Source of the DNA: Bacteroides propionicigenes
GTDB taxonomy: Bacteria; Bacteroidota; Bacteroidia; Bacteroidales; Bacteroidaceae
DNA: 64,000 nucleotides
Direction: 5' to 3'
Assembly (NCBI RefSeq): GCF_018390535.1
Contig: NZ_JAHBBW010000002.1
Location: 434,001 to 498,000, forward strand
In this document: in pieces, positions 8,363 to 17,209 of the stretch
Numbering within the stretch: the stretch's first letter is position 1
Layout: every line of letters starts with the position of its first letter
Notes under the pieces: model-generated
Told to the model about the DNA's origin: nothing
Seen by the model: the letters and a program-made list of their open reading frames with translations, nothing else
Database searches by the model: none
Translations under genes and position numbers: made by a program

Positions 8363-8953
8363 TCATAGACGTATGGAATCGAACACTTTGTCGATGTCCT
8401 CCTGCGCCAGCCCGATGTAGCGCCGGGTGGTTTCCAGGTTGGAATGGCGGAATATCTGGTTGAGCAGGATCAGGCCCTCGGCCGAGCGTCCCATCAGCTC
8501 GTAGACATAGCGCCCGAAAGTCTTGCGGAAGGTATGTGTGGAGAATGCCCTGATCGGCAGCCTGTACCTTACCTTGAATACCTTGAGCAGCCTGTTGATG
8601 TATTCCAGCGAGTAAGGTTTCCCGGTACGCGGGCTGAGAAAGATGTACTGTTCGGGGGCGGGTTGTCCGAGCATCTCGTACAGGAAACGGTTCTTCTCCT
8701 GCACGTCCCTGTTGAACTTGATCAGGCGGTTTTTCTTTGTTTTCTGCTCGATGCGGGTCATGGTGCTTTTTCCTAAGATGTCTTTCCAGCGCAGGGTCCT
8801 CACGTCGGAGGCCCTGCATGCCGTGCAGAACGACAGCCAGCAGTAGGTCTCCCACAGGTACTCGCCGTCCTTCTCAAGCCCGCGGACCAGCCTGTTATAT
8901 TCCGCTATGGGCAGGTAGTCGGCTGTCGTCAGTTGTCCCTTGATTCTTGTCAC
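8363..8953 (-). CDS. Tyrosine recombinase, short form (196 aa)
   Basis: Catalytic domain of a phage-integrase family enzyme that cuts and rejoins DNA through a phosphotyrosine. Visible catalytic residues are Arg47 (CRASDVRTLRW), a Lys at 71-73, His140 and Arg143 (HTFRKTFG), His170 (FRHSNLETT) and Tyr179 (RRYIGL). The usual N-terminal arm-binding and core-binding domains are absent: the family typically has 300-400 residues. This may be an invertase or resolvase-like enzyme rather than the main integrase, or an N-terminally minimal recombinase. It lies between a DUF932/DUF3871-like gene and a hairpin terminator. Confidence 0.92.
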   Translation of the reverse strand: MTRIKGQLTTADYLPIAEYNRLVRGLEKDGEYLWETYCWLSFCTACRASDVRTLRWKDILGKSTMTRIEQKTKKNRLIKFNRDVQEKNRFLYEMLGQPAPEQYIFLSPRTGKPYSLEYINRLLKVFKVRYRLPIRAFSTHTFRKTFGRYVYELMGRSAEGLILLNQIFRHSNLETTRRYIGLAQEDIDKVFDSIRL

Positions 8954-8964
8954 GTGGCAGCCTT

Positions 8965-9864
8965 TTAAGATTCCGGCAACCCTTCCGAGAGCATCAGCTC
9001 GGCCAGCGCCCCGTTCTGGGGAATCATGGCCGGAATGTCCGTACGTCCGGGCTTGTAGATTTCGGTTGCCACGTTATAGATATCCCACGCCGTGAGCGTC
9101 TTCTTCTCTTCGGTGAGTTTGAGCAGGTCCTCGGTGAAGATGGAAATCTGGGACTGGTTCAGGGGATAGGTCTCCACCTTGGACGAAAGACGCTTGTCGG
9201 AACTGTCATGCGATACGCGCAATGCTGTCAGCAATCCGATGTAGGCGTACATCTCCACCGGGGTAATTACTTTCGCTTTCAGGCGGCGGATGCGTTCCCT
9301 GTCCTCGTTCATCTGTACCTCGAAGTTCGAGAGCCACTCGTCTACACGACCGAAAAGCTCTTCGGTGGTGACTTTGTCTTTCCCGTAGTTCGACACACTG
9401 CGTTCGGGGGAGAGGATGCACTGGTTGTGGCACACCCTGACGCACGGGCCGATGGCCGCCTGGATGCCGTCCTGATGGAAGGCGATGACAAGCGTCGTGG
9501 TCAGCTCGTCCGTTTCCCATTCCTTAATGCGGATGGTCGTATAAACGCGGCGCAGGATATGCGCCTCGACGGCCATCGCCCCGTACTTTTGTTCCACCTG
9601 GGGCAGGACGACCACGCCGGGCTGTGCCTTGTTCTTGTTCTGGGCGGCGAAGATTTCCTCCACCTCGTAATTCAGGTTGTGTTTCTGGCAGATGTCCGCC
9701 ATGCGCTCTATCACCTCGTAATGGTAGATTCCCTTGAGCGGGTTGCCATAGATGTCATTTTCCTTGTGTGTGCGCCGGAGCGTGTCGAGCGTCATCACCT
9801 CGACGTTGTTGTTCTGGAAATCGAACTGCACGGGGGCGGCCGTTGTTGCTAATGCTGTTGCCAT
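8965..9864 (-). CDS. DUF932/DUF3871-like protein, 299 aa
   Basis: The pattern of a beta-rich N-terminal half with a central CVRVCHNQC-type segment, followed by a helical C-terminal half, resembles DUF932/DUF3871 proteins that are abundant on phages and plasmids, including those of Bacteroides. These are thought to act in replication or DNA metabolism but have no established activity. The gene lies 11 nt upstream of the recombinase, suggesting co-transcription. The assignment rests on remembered family patterns and is moderate. Confidence 0.6.
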   Translation of the reverse strand: MATALATTAAPVQFDFQNNNVEVMTLDTLRRTHKENDIYGNPLKGIYHYEVIERMADICQKHNLNYEVEEIFAAQNKNKAQPGVVVLPQVEQKYGAMAVEAHILRRVYTTIRIKEWETDELTTTLVIAFHQDGIQAAIGPCVRVCHNQCILSPERSVSNYGKDKVTTEELFGRVDEWLSNFEVQMNEDRERIRRLKAKVITPVEMYAYIGLLTALRVSHDSSDKRLSSKVETYPLNQSQISIFTEDLLKLTEEKKTLTAWDIYNVATEIYKPGRTDIPAMIPQNGALAELMLSEGLPES

Positions 9865-9896
9865 AATGATTGATATTAAAAAAGTTATACAATAAG

Positions 9897-9926
9897 AAAG
9901 GCGGTGAACCGTTGTCCATCGCCTTT
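9897..9926 (-). terminator. Hairpin terminator
   Basis: On the minus strand an AAAGGCG...CGCCTTT stem of about ten pairs with one mismatch closes a 10-nt loop just after the stop at 9934. A-rich and U-rich arms make it work in either direction. Confidence 0.7.
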
Positions 9927-9933
9927 CCGGAAT

Positions 9934-10695
9934 TCATTTTGCGGTTTCAGGCAGGTAACGCCTGCATATCAGGTCCGTGATACTCGGGTAATACACGTTG
10001 CCATAAGTTCCGTATGGTCCGAAACGGGCAAGGAAGCGGAAGTAAAAATCTACCGGACGCCGGTAGCTCGTCTGTATTTTGGTTTTCAGCAGGCGGTAGG
10101 CGTACTCGTCAGAATTTTCCACCTTGACCTTGCGTCCGTTGAAATAATAGTTTCCCTCCTTATCTGAAGAAAACGATACCTCTTCCTTTGCCGGACGCTC
10201 GCCGGCAACGACCCTGAAGAAGTCCTCCAGGGAGCGGCAATCCTGGTATTCTACCGGAATCGTGTCGCCCTCTCGCAGTTTCACGTCCAGTTTGTCAAGC
10301 AGTGTCTTGATGGCGGGCGTGTAGATATTTTCGGATTGGAAGCATCTTGTATCCCGCCAGTATTTCTCGAAAAGAGAGCCGGTTTCAAGGAGTAGGAACA
10401 GGGTTTCACGCGCTGTCTGCGGTTTATCGGCCAGATATGGAATATACTCGGTCACCAGTATGGAAAGTGAAAGATACTCCTCCGGTTGCAGTTCGCTCTT
10501 CTGGTGCAGGTTACAGTGCCTCTCGAGCAGGGAGTCGATGTCGGCTTCCCGCAAGCTTTCGTCCGTCCATACCAGGCAACCTTCTTTCTTGCAGGCGGGA
10601 CATTTATCCGCTCCATACGGCAGGAGCATCACCTTGCCGCAATCGGAACAGGTGACCAGGTCGCCTCGTTCCGTATAAACATCTACCGTTTCCAT
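9934..10695 (-). CDS. Zinc-ribbon protein, 253 aa
   Basis: The ATG at 10695 (METVDVYTERGDLVTC) is chosen because it follows the preceding gene's stop at 10698 with a tiny overlap; the longer frame to 10719 is less likely. The N-terminus holds a CSDC...CPACKKEGC zinc ribbon. A central helical region and a C-terminal DFYFRFLARFGPYG segment follow. Many genes of this operon carry such ribbons. Function unknown; a role in nucleic-acid or protein contact is only a guess. Confidence 0.72.
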   Translation of the reverse strand: METVDVYTERGDLVTCSDCGKVMLLPYGADKCPACKKEGCLVWTDESLREADIDSLLERHCNLHQKSELQPEEYLSLSILVTEYIPYLADKPQTARETLFLLLETGSLFEKYWRDTRCFQSENIYTPAIKTLLDKLDVKLREGDTIPVEYQDCRSLEDFFRVVAGERPAKEEVSFSSDKEGNYYFNGRKVKVENSDEYAYRLLKTKIQTSYRRPVDFYFRFLARFGPYGTYGNVYYPSITDLICRRYLPETAK

Positions 10696-10697
10696 TC

Positions 10698-11510
10698 TCA
10701 ATCCTCCGCGTAAGGCCATTCAAGGCAGCAGTCATTGCATACGGCCACGCCCTCGTCACTCAGAATGTCAATATCTGTGCCCCCACATTCGGGGCATACC
10801 GGTACCTTTTTCTTGTCCATTCGTCGCTCTGCCGCTTCTTCCGTCAGAAGCAGCGGCACCCAGTATGCCGATGTGCCGAAATCCCGTATCCCGTTTTCAT
10901 CCTGTATGGGTTCACAACCTTTCGTTCCCATGTATTTCTGGGAGTCCGGCCAACACACGGCACGGTAACACTTGTCCCGTTCGGGAGATTTGCCGGTATG
11001 GCGTATATAGTCTTCCTCGGGCACGTAAAGCGCCCCGTTCTCCCCGCTTCCCCATGCCGGATAACCGGTTCCTTCTTCCTCGAAAGGAGCACTTTCCTCG
11101 GGAAATTCCACGAGTGCATATAACTTGTCATCCCATGCCAGGGAACACTCGCCGCAGTGGAACCGACTTTCGTGAATATCATAACGGATATTTTCCGAAT
11201 TGCATTTCGGACAGATAATGTCTTTTGTTTTTACTTTCGGGAAACTCAGGATTTCTCCGGCAATGATTTCCATGCTGGGCCAGAACAACTGTTCGCAGTA
11301 ATCGTCGGCCATCTTTTCCGCCAGATTCTGCATGTCGTCATCGCTGATCTTTTCCACATCGAAACCTTGTCCTTCCAGGTCATCGCGGTGGACGGACGTG
11401 ATAGGGAAATACCCGGCGTTCAGCTCCCGGATAAATTGTCTTTCCTCTTCTGTCGGTTCGGGTAAGTTGTTGAAATATTCCCTGAGCCGTTGATAAAGTT
11501 CTCTTACCAT
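10698..11510 (-). CDS. Double zinc-ribbon protein, 270 aa
   Basis: Two separate zinc-binding motifs are visible: CPKC...CGEC near residues 100-125 and CPECGG...CNDCC near residues 240-260. The first follows KDIICPKCNSENIRYD, the second ends the protein (CCLEWPYAED). The N-terminal 95 residues are helical and acidic. The architecture recalls phage and plasmid proteins with Zn-ribbon sensors but I recognise no named family. Confidence 0.72.
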   Translation of the reverse strand: MVRELYQRLREYFNNLPEPTEEERQFIRELNAGYFPITSVHRDDLEGQGFDVEKISDDDMQNLAEKMADDYCEQLFWPSMEIIAGEILSFPKVKTKDIICPKCNSENIRYDIHESRFHCGECSLAWDDKLYALVEFPEESAPFEEEGTGYPAWGSGENGALYVPEEDYIRHTGKSPERDKCYRAVCWPDSQKYMGTKGCEPIQDENGIRDFGTSAYWVPLLLTEEAAERRMDKKKVPVCPECGGTDIDILSDEGVAVCNDCCLEWPYAED

Positions 11511-11531
11511 AATTATATTCCTGTTTTTAAT

Positions 11532-11747
11532 CTAATATCCACCAGTCGAGGACCAGTAGTTCCGGTCCATGATTTTTTCAAGTTCGAGGTCGGAACGTTC
11601 TTTCCAGAGGTCGAAGTCATCAAGCAGCTCCGTTCCGTCCTCCAGAGAAAGCACAGTATCCTCATTGTCAAACAGATAGTCTTGTATGTCATATCCGGAC
11701 GGATAACGGTTTTCCCGGATGATTTCTTCTGCAATTTCCTTGTCCAT
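11532..11747 (-). CDS. Small acidic protein, 71 aa
   Basis: Starts MDKEIAEEIIRENRYPSG, mostly helical and strongly acidic. Another open frame covers the same stretch on the same strand (11513-11758) but its composition, rich in Arg, Ser and Thr, looks like a shadow. Function unknown. Confidence 0.6.
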   Translation of the reverse strand: MDKEIAEEIIRENRYPSGYDIQDYLFDNEDTVLSLEDGTELLDDFDLWKERSDLELEKIMDRNYWSSTGGY

Positions 11748-11762
11748 TCGGTTGCCATTTTT

Positions 11763-12299
11763 TCAGTTCGCCGGTATTGTAACCGGATTCATTTGTTTTG
11801 TCTTTTCCTTGTAAAACCTGTCGATGGCAAGGAAGTAGTCCTCCGCATCCCAATCAGTGCCCGCATGCTCAGTCTCGAATTCTTCCGCCCACTGGACGAT
11901 CTCGGCATTGACGGCACGGGAGTCCCTGTCCTCCCACAGGTTGTCCGCCCCGGCATTGTAGGCAAGGTCCACGACAGCCTCCTGCAACTTGTTGTAGCCG
12001 TTACACTCTCTACCGTTGGAACGCAGCCATAAGTCCACGTCGACGGCATCCTCTTCCGTCGTCCCATTGTGCAGGCACAGGCACTGCCCGTTGCCGTTAT
12101 GGCATACGAGGACCGGCCGTTTGGTGTCGGGGCATATCCGTACCAGCAGCTCATTGGCGGCAAGTGTTTCCGTATCATGCCCATTGAGCATTGCAGGAAG
12201 CGCCTGGCTGACCAGACTCAGGATTTCCTGTTCCTCCTTTGTCCCGGACGGCTTGGAAGCCAACAGGTTCTGTATGCGTTTAAGAAGATTGTAAATCAT
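11763..12299 (-). CDS. Hypothetical protein, 178 aa
   Basis: Begins MIYNLLKRIQNLLASKPSG, with an N-terminal helix, a beta-rich centre with several cysteines (CHNGNGQCLCLH) and an acidic helical C-terminus (EIVQWAEEFETEHAG). It ends 3 nt before the gene at 12302 would begin on the other side, so spacing is minimal. Function unknown. Confidence 0.65.
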   Translation of the reverse strand: MIYNLLKRIQNLLASKPSGTKEEQEILSLVSQALPAMLNGHDTETLAANELLVRICPDTKRPVLVCHNGNGQCLCLHNGTTEEDAVDVDLWLRSNGRECNGYNKLQEAVVDLAYNAGADNLWEDRDSRAVNAEIVQWAEEFETEHAGTDWDAEDYFLAIDRFYKEKTKQMNPVTIPAN

Positions 12300-12301
12300 A
12301 A

Positions 12302-13324
12302 TCAGCAGTCATTATGTTCTTTCCAGATTTTACGTTTCTCGTCATAGCCCTTGTTTTCCCACCATTCATTGCAGGTTTCGGCAAACCCCTGATGGTTGTC
12401 TCCGGCCGGACACTTGTCCTGACGGCAACCCGTGATCTGTTCCATTTGATTTGCGTCCAACGAGTTCCACCATTCCTCCATGCGTTCTTTGAACTCTTTT
12501 AAAGTACAGAATGGCTGATGGTCCTCGCATTCGTCGCACCAGTTATCATAGCGGTCTATATCCGTGGTACCGATGAATGTACGGGCATTCGGATCCACCC
12601 ATGCCTGGGTCTGTATATTGTCTGAACCGCACCCCTCGCATACGACAATCTCGTCGTCATTGACATCAGCGGAGATGAACCCGTGTTCTTCCAGCCAGTG
12701 GGCAATCTCAAGCAATCCCTCGGTCTGTACCTGTCCGATGGGCTCATCGAAATCCTCGCCGGCTTCGCCGTTGAGCGTGCAGAGCAGTTTGCCGTTCCCG
12801 TCGATGAAAAGTTCATAAACGGTCGCACTTTCATAACCGCCGTATCCGTAAAAAGCGGAATTGTGGACCACCACTATCGGGGAGGTTTCATACTCCGCTG
12901 ATTCCGCCTCCCGGTAATGTACGCCGCAGTTGCGGTAGAACGTGCCGATGATGTTGTTCTCCTTCTTCACGGCGTCGCGGATTTTCTCCATAAGTGATCT
13001 TCTGATGGAGATGATACTGAGGTGCGCATAATCCTTACGGAGACGTCTGTACACTTCCTGCTCGAAGTTGCCTCGAACAGAGTCGAAAGGGGATACGCCG
13101 GCGTTCTCCCGGATATATTTGTCCTCGTTAAAGTTGTAGCGCCGGCAGACAATATTCTTGACGCGGCGGAATTCCTCTCCGGCAAATTTGAGGATACTGT
13201 TCTCGCCTAGCGAAGTCGGAAAATAGCAGCGGGGCATGTGCACTGTCATTTCACGGTAAAGTGTGTCATCGTCTTCCGGAAAGGTTCTGTCTGTTTCCGG
13301 CTTTGTAGGTTTTTCCTGTTCCAT
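12302..13324 (-). CDS. Cysteine-rich hypothetical protein, 340 aa
   Basis: Middle region carries CEGCGSDN and, about 40 residues later, CDECEDH, consistent with one split zinc site. The N-terminal 150 residues are helical and basic (RRLRKDYAHLSIISIRRSLMEKI); the C-terminus has CRQDKCPAGDNH. A soluble, probably metal-binding protein of unknown role, separated from the following gene by two bases. Confidence 0.68.
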   Translation of the reverse strand: MEQEKPTKPETDRTFPEDDDTLYREMTVHMPRCYFPTSLGENSILKFAGEEFRRVKNIVCRRYNFNEDKYIRENAGVSPFDSVRGNFEQEVYRRLRKDYAHLSIISIRRSLMEKIRDAVKKENNIIGTFYRNCGVHYREAESAEYETSPIVVVHNSAFYGYGGYESATVYELFIDGNGKLLCTLNGEAGEDFDEPIGQVQTEGLLEIAHWLEEHGFISADVNDDEIVVCEGCGSDNIQTQAWVDPNARTFIGTTDIDRYDNWCDECEDHQPFCTLKEFKERMEEWWNSLDANQMEQITGCRQDKCPAGDNHQGFAETCNEWWENKGYDEKRKIWKEHNDC

Positions 13325-13383
13325 GTTGCTTGTTTTTTATCTGTAGTTGAACAATTTCCGGTTTGCCGCCCGTTGCATGGCGG

Positions 13384-13593
13384 TCACCATATTCTTATGT
13401 CATAATCTTTAAAATAGTATTCCAACTCTTTTAATCCTTCCAAAGAGTGCAGCTCGTTCTTTCCGGTCACTTCGATGTCGACGGATACTGCATTTTCATC
13501 TTTGATGTTTACTTTGGCATTGTCAAATACGCATCTTACATATTCTGCAATGCATGAGGCAGGCAGGTCGTTTTTTACAATATTAAGTACCAT
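13384..13593 (-). CDS. Small hypothetical protein, 69 aa
   Basis: Starts MVLNIVKNDLPASCIAEYVR, with a helix and two beta strands. One base separates its start from the stop of the 72-aa gene. No function recognised. Confidence 0.58.
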   Translation of the reverse strand: MVLNIVKNDLPASCIAEYVRCVFDNAKVNIKDENAVSVDIEVTGKNELHSLEGLKELEYYFKDYDIRIW

Positions 13594-13594
13594 A

Positions 13595-13813
13595 TTATTT
13601 ATTGTTCATTAAATGTTTGCTACGTCCATAAACCGGGCACCGCTTGCGGTATCTGCATTCGCCCCGGGCCGCGTCGGTATGCGCCCGGTGCCATTCATCC
13701 CAGCTCTTCACTCCATTGTCTGTAAGGAATATGATCAGTTGCATGCAGCAGAAACCGCGTTCCTCACGTTTCCGGTCATGAAGGTTGGCCAGCCCGTTAT
13801 CTTTAGGTTTCAT
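13595..13813 (-). CDS. Small cysteine-containing protein, 72 aa
   Basis: Basic, with CCMQLIIFLTDNG and a later CRYRKRCPVYGRSKH. Four cysteines could hold a metal. No family recognised; it may be partly a regulatory peptide. Confidence 0.55.
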   Translation of the reverse strand: MKPKDNGLANLHDRKREERGFCCMQLIIFLTDNGVKSWDEWHRAHTDAARGECRYRKRCPVYGRSKHLMNNK

Positions 13814-13864
13814 ACAGGTTTGATGTTACGGCAGGTTTGCTCGAAACGCCTTCATGGCATATCA

Positions 13865-14212
13865 TTAAAACCATGAGACATGCACATAGGCATCGCTTTG
13901 GTCACTGCCGTTGATTAGACAATCGAGTACTTCGATAAACTTTTCCCGGTCCATCCCGACCTTTGCCAGGCAGGAATAAAATTCTTCGGCATTCTGCCGG
14001 AAGGTTTCATCCTGTTCTGAGATATGTTTTCTTAGCTGCTGCAGACCCGAACGGGCTATTTCGAAGTCATCGGTATAGGCGTCTTCTGCGGAGTTATCAA
14101 CTTCGAACATTGTCAGGATATCATAAAAGATATCCTGACCGTCCCCGCCATACATACCCGGATATTTGTATTCGATTTGCCAAACTCTGGCTACATGTAG
14201 TTTTCTGGCCAT
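13865..14212 (-). CDS. Hypothetical protein, 115 aa
   Basis: Begins MARKLHVARVWQIEYKYPGMYGG. N-terminal beta strands are followed by an acidic helical segment (EIARSGLQQLRKHISEQDETFRQNAEEFYSCL). It shares a single base with the following gene's stop at 14212. Function unknown. Confidence 0.65.
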   Translation of the reverse strand: MARKLHVARVWQIEYKYPGMYGGDGQDIFYDILTMFEVDNSAEDAYTDDFEIARSGLQQLRKHISEQDETFRQNAEEFYSCLAKVGMDREKFIEVLDCLINGSDQSDAYVHVSWF

Positions 14213-15153
14213 TATCTTTTCATTTTTCGGATTTGTTGTCTTATGCAGTGCAGCATCAATTCGATACCACGGATGCTTTCCTCATTCTCTTTCAGTTTGT
14301 AATAGTAGGCGTTCGCTTCGTCGTAGTCTTCCCGTGCCTTGCGCAATCTGCATTCCTTGGCGTCACGGACCTGTTCATGGGACAGGTCGTAACCGATGAA
14401 CTCGTCCATGAAACAGGAAACCGTACGCCCGTAATAGTGGTCCGTGCGGGTTTCCACCGCAGTACGGATGATGTCGTCGCACCGCCTTCCGAGTGTCCGG
14501 AGTACGTCGCTGATATGCCGGTCATGGTACTCGTAACCGAAGAAACGGGTATACCACTCGTGTTCCTGCCGGTTTGTCTTCCCCGCGTAATACTCGTACC
14601 ATTGGGCGTCGCACTTGGTGTGCCTCTGGGTAACCTTGAATATGGCATACTCTTCACCGATCCATGTAAAACGTGAGAGTATCTCACTCGCTTCTTCCTC
14701 ATAGTAGCTATCCCGCCAATTCAATTCTTCGGTCTGGCTGAGCGGGAGGAATGACTGTTTGGTGATCCACTGCCCGAAACCTTTGTGCGTGACATGCGGA
14801 AGCACTTTCACGACCTTGCTCCATGCCTCGTTGCAGGCTTCATCCAGTGAAGGGAAACTTTCAGGAAAGCGTTCCCTGTCCGTTCCGTCTCGCAACACCT
14901 CGTTCCAATCTTTGTCGCAGACAATGAGGGTGAGGTCCTCCCTCACATGGCAGTCGCGTTCGCAATAGCCGTAGGGAGCATCGCAGAGCGTGTACCACTC
15001 CTTCGGTCCATAACCGTCGTCACGTCCCAGATAGCGTCTGGGCTTCCCCTTCTCTGTCTGCACCTCCCATACTTCCGTGCAGTTTCCACGGTCGATATGG
15101 TGCAGGCGTACCCTGATTTCCTTGTTATCTCGTTTTTCTTCCATGTCGTTCAT
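14212..15153 (-). CDS. Hypothetical protein, 313 aa
   Basis: The open frame runs to 15216, but the ATG at 15153 (MNDMEEKRDNKEIRVRLHHIDRGN) is favoured because it overlaps the end of the previous gene (15125) by about 30 nt, as elsewhere in this operon. The protein contains beta-rich segments, a cysteine pair (CDAPYGYCERDC) and a charged helical C-terminal coiled coil from about residue 270. No family recognised. Confidence 0.67.
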   Translation of the reverse strand: MNDMEEKRDNKEIRVRLHHIDRGNCTEVWEVQTEKGKPRRYLGRDDGYGPKEWYTLCDAPYGYCERDCHVREDLTLIVCDKDWNEVLRDGTDRERFPESFPSLDEACNEAWSKVVKVLPHVTHKGFGQWITKQSFLPLSQTEELNWRDSYYEEEASEILSRFTWIGEEYAIFKVTQRHTKCDAQWYEYYAGKTNRQEHEWYTRFFGYEYHDRHISDVLRTLGRRCDDIIRTAVETRTDHYYGRTVSCFMDEFIGYDLSHEQVRDAKECRLRKAREDYDEANAYYYKLKENEESIRGIELMLHCIRQQIRKMKR

Positions 15154-15361
15154 TTTTAGTATGGCCTGTCTTTTTCTTTTCGAGAATCCGGTAGATTTCT
15201 TCAAGGTCATGCTCATTGTCTATCGGTTGCCCGTATTCCGTATCCACGATGACCACCCTGGCATTGGCCAGGTGACATCCTGCTATCGTCTTGTCATAGT
15301 CGCTCCATTCAGGATTGATTTCTGTTACCGTGTCAAATTCAAGTCCGTATGATGTCTTCAT
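15125..15361 (-). CDS. Small hypothetical protein, 78 aa
   Basis: Starts MKTSYGLEFDTVTEINPEWSD; alpha/beta N-terminus and a basic tail (KKKTGHTKNERHGRKTR) that overlaps the next gene. Function unknown. Confidence 0.62.
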   Translation of the reverse strand: MKTSYGLEFDTVTEINPEWSDYDKTIAGCHLANARVVIVDTEYGQPIDNEHDLEEIYRILEKKKTGHTKNERHGRKTR

Positions 15362-15394
15362 TGTATTTCCAGTTATTATGCGTATTTTTCTATT

Positions 15395-15979
15395 TTATGC
15401 TGCCGCTTTGTTCTGCCCGTCGATAATATGCCTGCATTCGGCTTCCAGTTCTTTCATACATTCCGTACCATAGAATCCCCAACAACTGTCCAGTTCATTG
15501 TCATCGTCACTTTCCGGCATGATGCGATACCCGAAAACTTCCCCGGTATAGTAGTTGTCAAGGGTACTGATTTCGTCTTGCAGGTATCCCTCGATCCGCT
15601 TCCTGCGTTTCGCGGTGATGTTCTTCCACCCGTATTCCCGGCGCACCTTGTCCAACGGTACCGCGATGATTCCGAAAAATCCGGAATCCCACGGGCAGCT
15701 GAACGGCGAGGTGGATATTGTAATGCCGCCATGGTCGTAGAGGTAGACCGGCAGGGCGATATATTCCTTCAGGAACGATTCCCGGAAATTTCCGATATGC
15801 CCTTCAAAAACCTTGTCGATATCGAAGTGGTCATCAAACTCCTTCTCCGGGCGGTAGCGACGATGTGCCGTATAAAGCGTACCGAGATTGTCATACGCTT
15901 CACGCGGGCTTCGGGCGTCATCATCATAATAGATGTTGATGCGATACCCGTTATATTTGATTTGATTATATAGATTCAT
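15395..15979 (-). CDS. Hypothetical protein, 194 aa
   Basis: Begins MNLYNQIKYNGYRINIYYDDDARSPREAYDNLG. The opening and the later LPVYLYDHGGITISTSPFSCPWDSG...GIIAVPLDKVRREYG match, from memory, a conserved group of Bacteroidales plasmid and phage proteins whose function is unknown. Acidic C-terminus ends in a short helical stretch. Confidence 0.7.
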   Translation of the reverse strand: MNLYNQIKYNGYRINIYYDDDARSPREAYDNLGTLYTAHRRYRPEKEFDDHFDIDKVFEGHIGNFRESFLKEYIALPVYLYDHGGITISTSPFSCPWDSGFFGIIAVPLDKVRREYGWKNITAKRRKRIEGYLQDEISTLDNYYTGEVFGYRIMPESDDDNELDSCWGFYGTECMKELEAECRHIIDGQNKAAA

Positions 15980-15990
15980 TTGCCTGGGTA

Positions 15991-16716
15991 TTATGTTTTG
16001 TTACAAAGTCTTACAAATTGTTCCGTAATCTCGTCCCGCTCGAACTCGTCGCAGTTCAGGTCGAAGAATATACCCGAAGCCGCGAGCATGTCACGGGCTT
16101 CTCCGTAGGTAAGGTCGTTCCTGTGCCTGTATCTGTCCACCATATCCCGATGTTCGGCTTCCGCCCGGTCGTGCAGCCTCATTTTATACTGCCTGTACCA
16201 TGCGGGGAACTGTTCCTTGGAAACCATATGTTCCAGCTGCAAGTCCCGGTATCTTCCCGGTGCCAGCAGGATGTGGCTGTCAATGTAGGACTTCGCCTCG
16301 GCTATGATTCCCTCCCTGGTGAAGGGACGGTGGGAGCGTGCCGTGAAATGCACCCATCCACCATGCAACGGGTGTTCGATTTCAATCTGCACACCCTGCC
16401 TCCTGACATGTACCACGATATAGGCGGTCTGGCCGGGGAACATATCGTCCTTGAGGCTCACTTCCCGGCAGGCCGGCGGGTCAACATGGATGTAGTGGTC
16501 CTGCCTTGCGCCCTCGAGGAACCTTTCAAGCTGCCGCATCGACTGGCAGTAGATGAATGTCCCCACGCGGCACTGGCCTCGGCGGATGTCGCCGTAATAG
16601 TACTTTCTTGCCCTTGCTCCGGTAATGCGGGACTCGTCCGATGCCTCGAAATAGCTCCGGTAGGTATCGTCCGTACGGCAGAAATCATATATTTCCTGAA
16701 AAGTCCTTGTTTTCAT
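15991..16716 (-). CDS. Hypothetical protein, 241 aa
   Basis: Begins MKTRTFQEIYDFCRTDDTYRSYFEASDESR. Basic, arginine-rich helical C-terminus (YRQYKMRLHDRAEAEHRDMVDRYRHR) may contact nucleic acid. The end is separated by 11 nt from the following gene. No family recognised. Confidence 0.66.
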   Translation of the reverse strand: MKTRTFQEIYDFCRTDDTYRSYFEASDESRITGARARKYYYGDIRRGQCRVGTFIYCQSMRQLERFLEGARQDHYIHVDPPACREVSLKDDMFPGQTAYIVVHVRRQGVQIEIEHPLHGGWVHFTARSHRPFTREGIIAEAKSYIDSHILLAPGRYRDLQLEHMVSKEQFPAWYRQYKMRLHDRAEAEHRDMVDRYRHRNDLTYGEARDMLAASGIFFDLNCDEFERDEITEQFVRLCNKT

Positions 16717-16729
16717 TTGTTACTCCTTT

Positions 16730-17017
16730 TTATGTATTGTCTTCTTCCGGCGGGGGAAATTCCCCCGTCCTGTAAAATATCTCTCCGAGACGGTCAGCCT
16801 GTTCCGCCAGACCTCTCTTCCGGACAGCCGACACGGCATCGCATGCGGCCTTTTCGTACATGCCCAGCAGTACCGCCTCGGGCAGGCGTTTCGTCCGCCA
16901 CACCTCCTGTGCGGTGGCGAGCATCTCCACCTCGCAGCCCAGATGGGCGGCTGTGAGGATAATGACGGCATTGCCGATAAAGTTCGGTATGCGTTCTTCC
17001 TGTTGTTCTCCTTTCAT
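16730..17017 (-). CDS. Helical hypothetical protein, 95 aa
   Basis: Mostly alanine-rich helix (GNAVIILTAAHLGCEVEMLATAQEVW...MYEKAACDAVSAVRKRG). A short hydrophobic stretch at residues 15-32 is not long enough to be a clear membrane segment. Function unknown. Confidence 0.62.
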   Translation of the reverse strand: MKGEQQEERIPNFIGNAVIILTAAHLGCEVEMLATAQEVWRTKRLPEAVLLGMYEKAACDAVSAVRKRGLAEQADRLGEIFYRTGEFPPPEEDNT

Positions 17018-17029
17018 TGTTCCGTGCCT

Positions 17030-17209
17030 TTAATCCGTTTCGAACTCGTCTTCATAGACCTCGATCTCCTTCCCGCTCTCGCAGATGCGTACCAGCCAGG
17101 TGTATTGGAGCCGTTCCAACAGCTCTATACGGCGATAGCCCTTGTAGGGCACTTTCAGCGTTGCAATGTCTCCCGGTTTCATGTCAGGCGGGTATTTCAA
17201 ACTGGACAT
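17030..17209 (-). CDS. Small hypothetical protein, 59 aa
   Basis: Start ATG at 17209 (MSSLKYPPDMKPGDIATLKV) and stop at 17030. It overlaps the previous gene by 26 nt and ends 12 nt before the next start. Lysine- and glutamate-rich, with a short beta-barrel-like opening and an acidic tail. The frame fills a gap that would otherwise be empty in a dense operon. Confidence 0.6.
   Translation of the reverse strand: MSSLKYPPDMKPGDIATLKVPYKGYRRIELLERLQYTWLVRICESGKEIEVYEDEFETD

Noticed and set aside
8947..9852. 301-aa + strand open frame
   Set aside because: Antisense to the DUF932/DUF3871-like gene, rich in His, Arg and Val as typical for shadows in this base composition.
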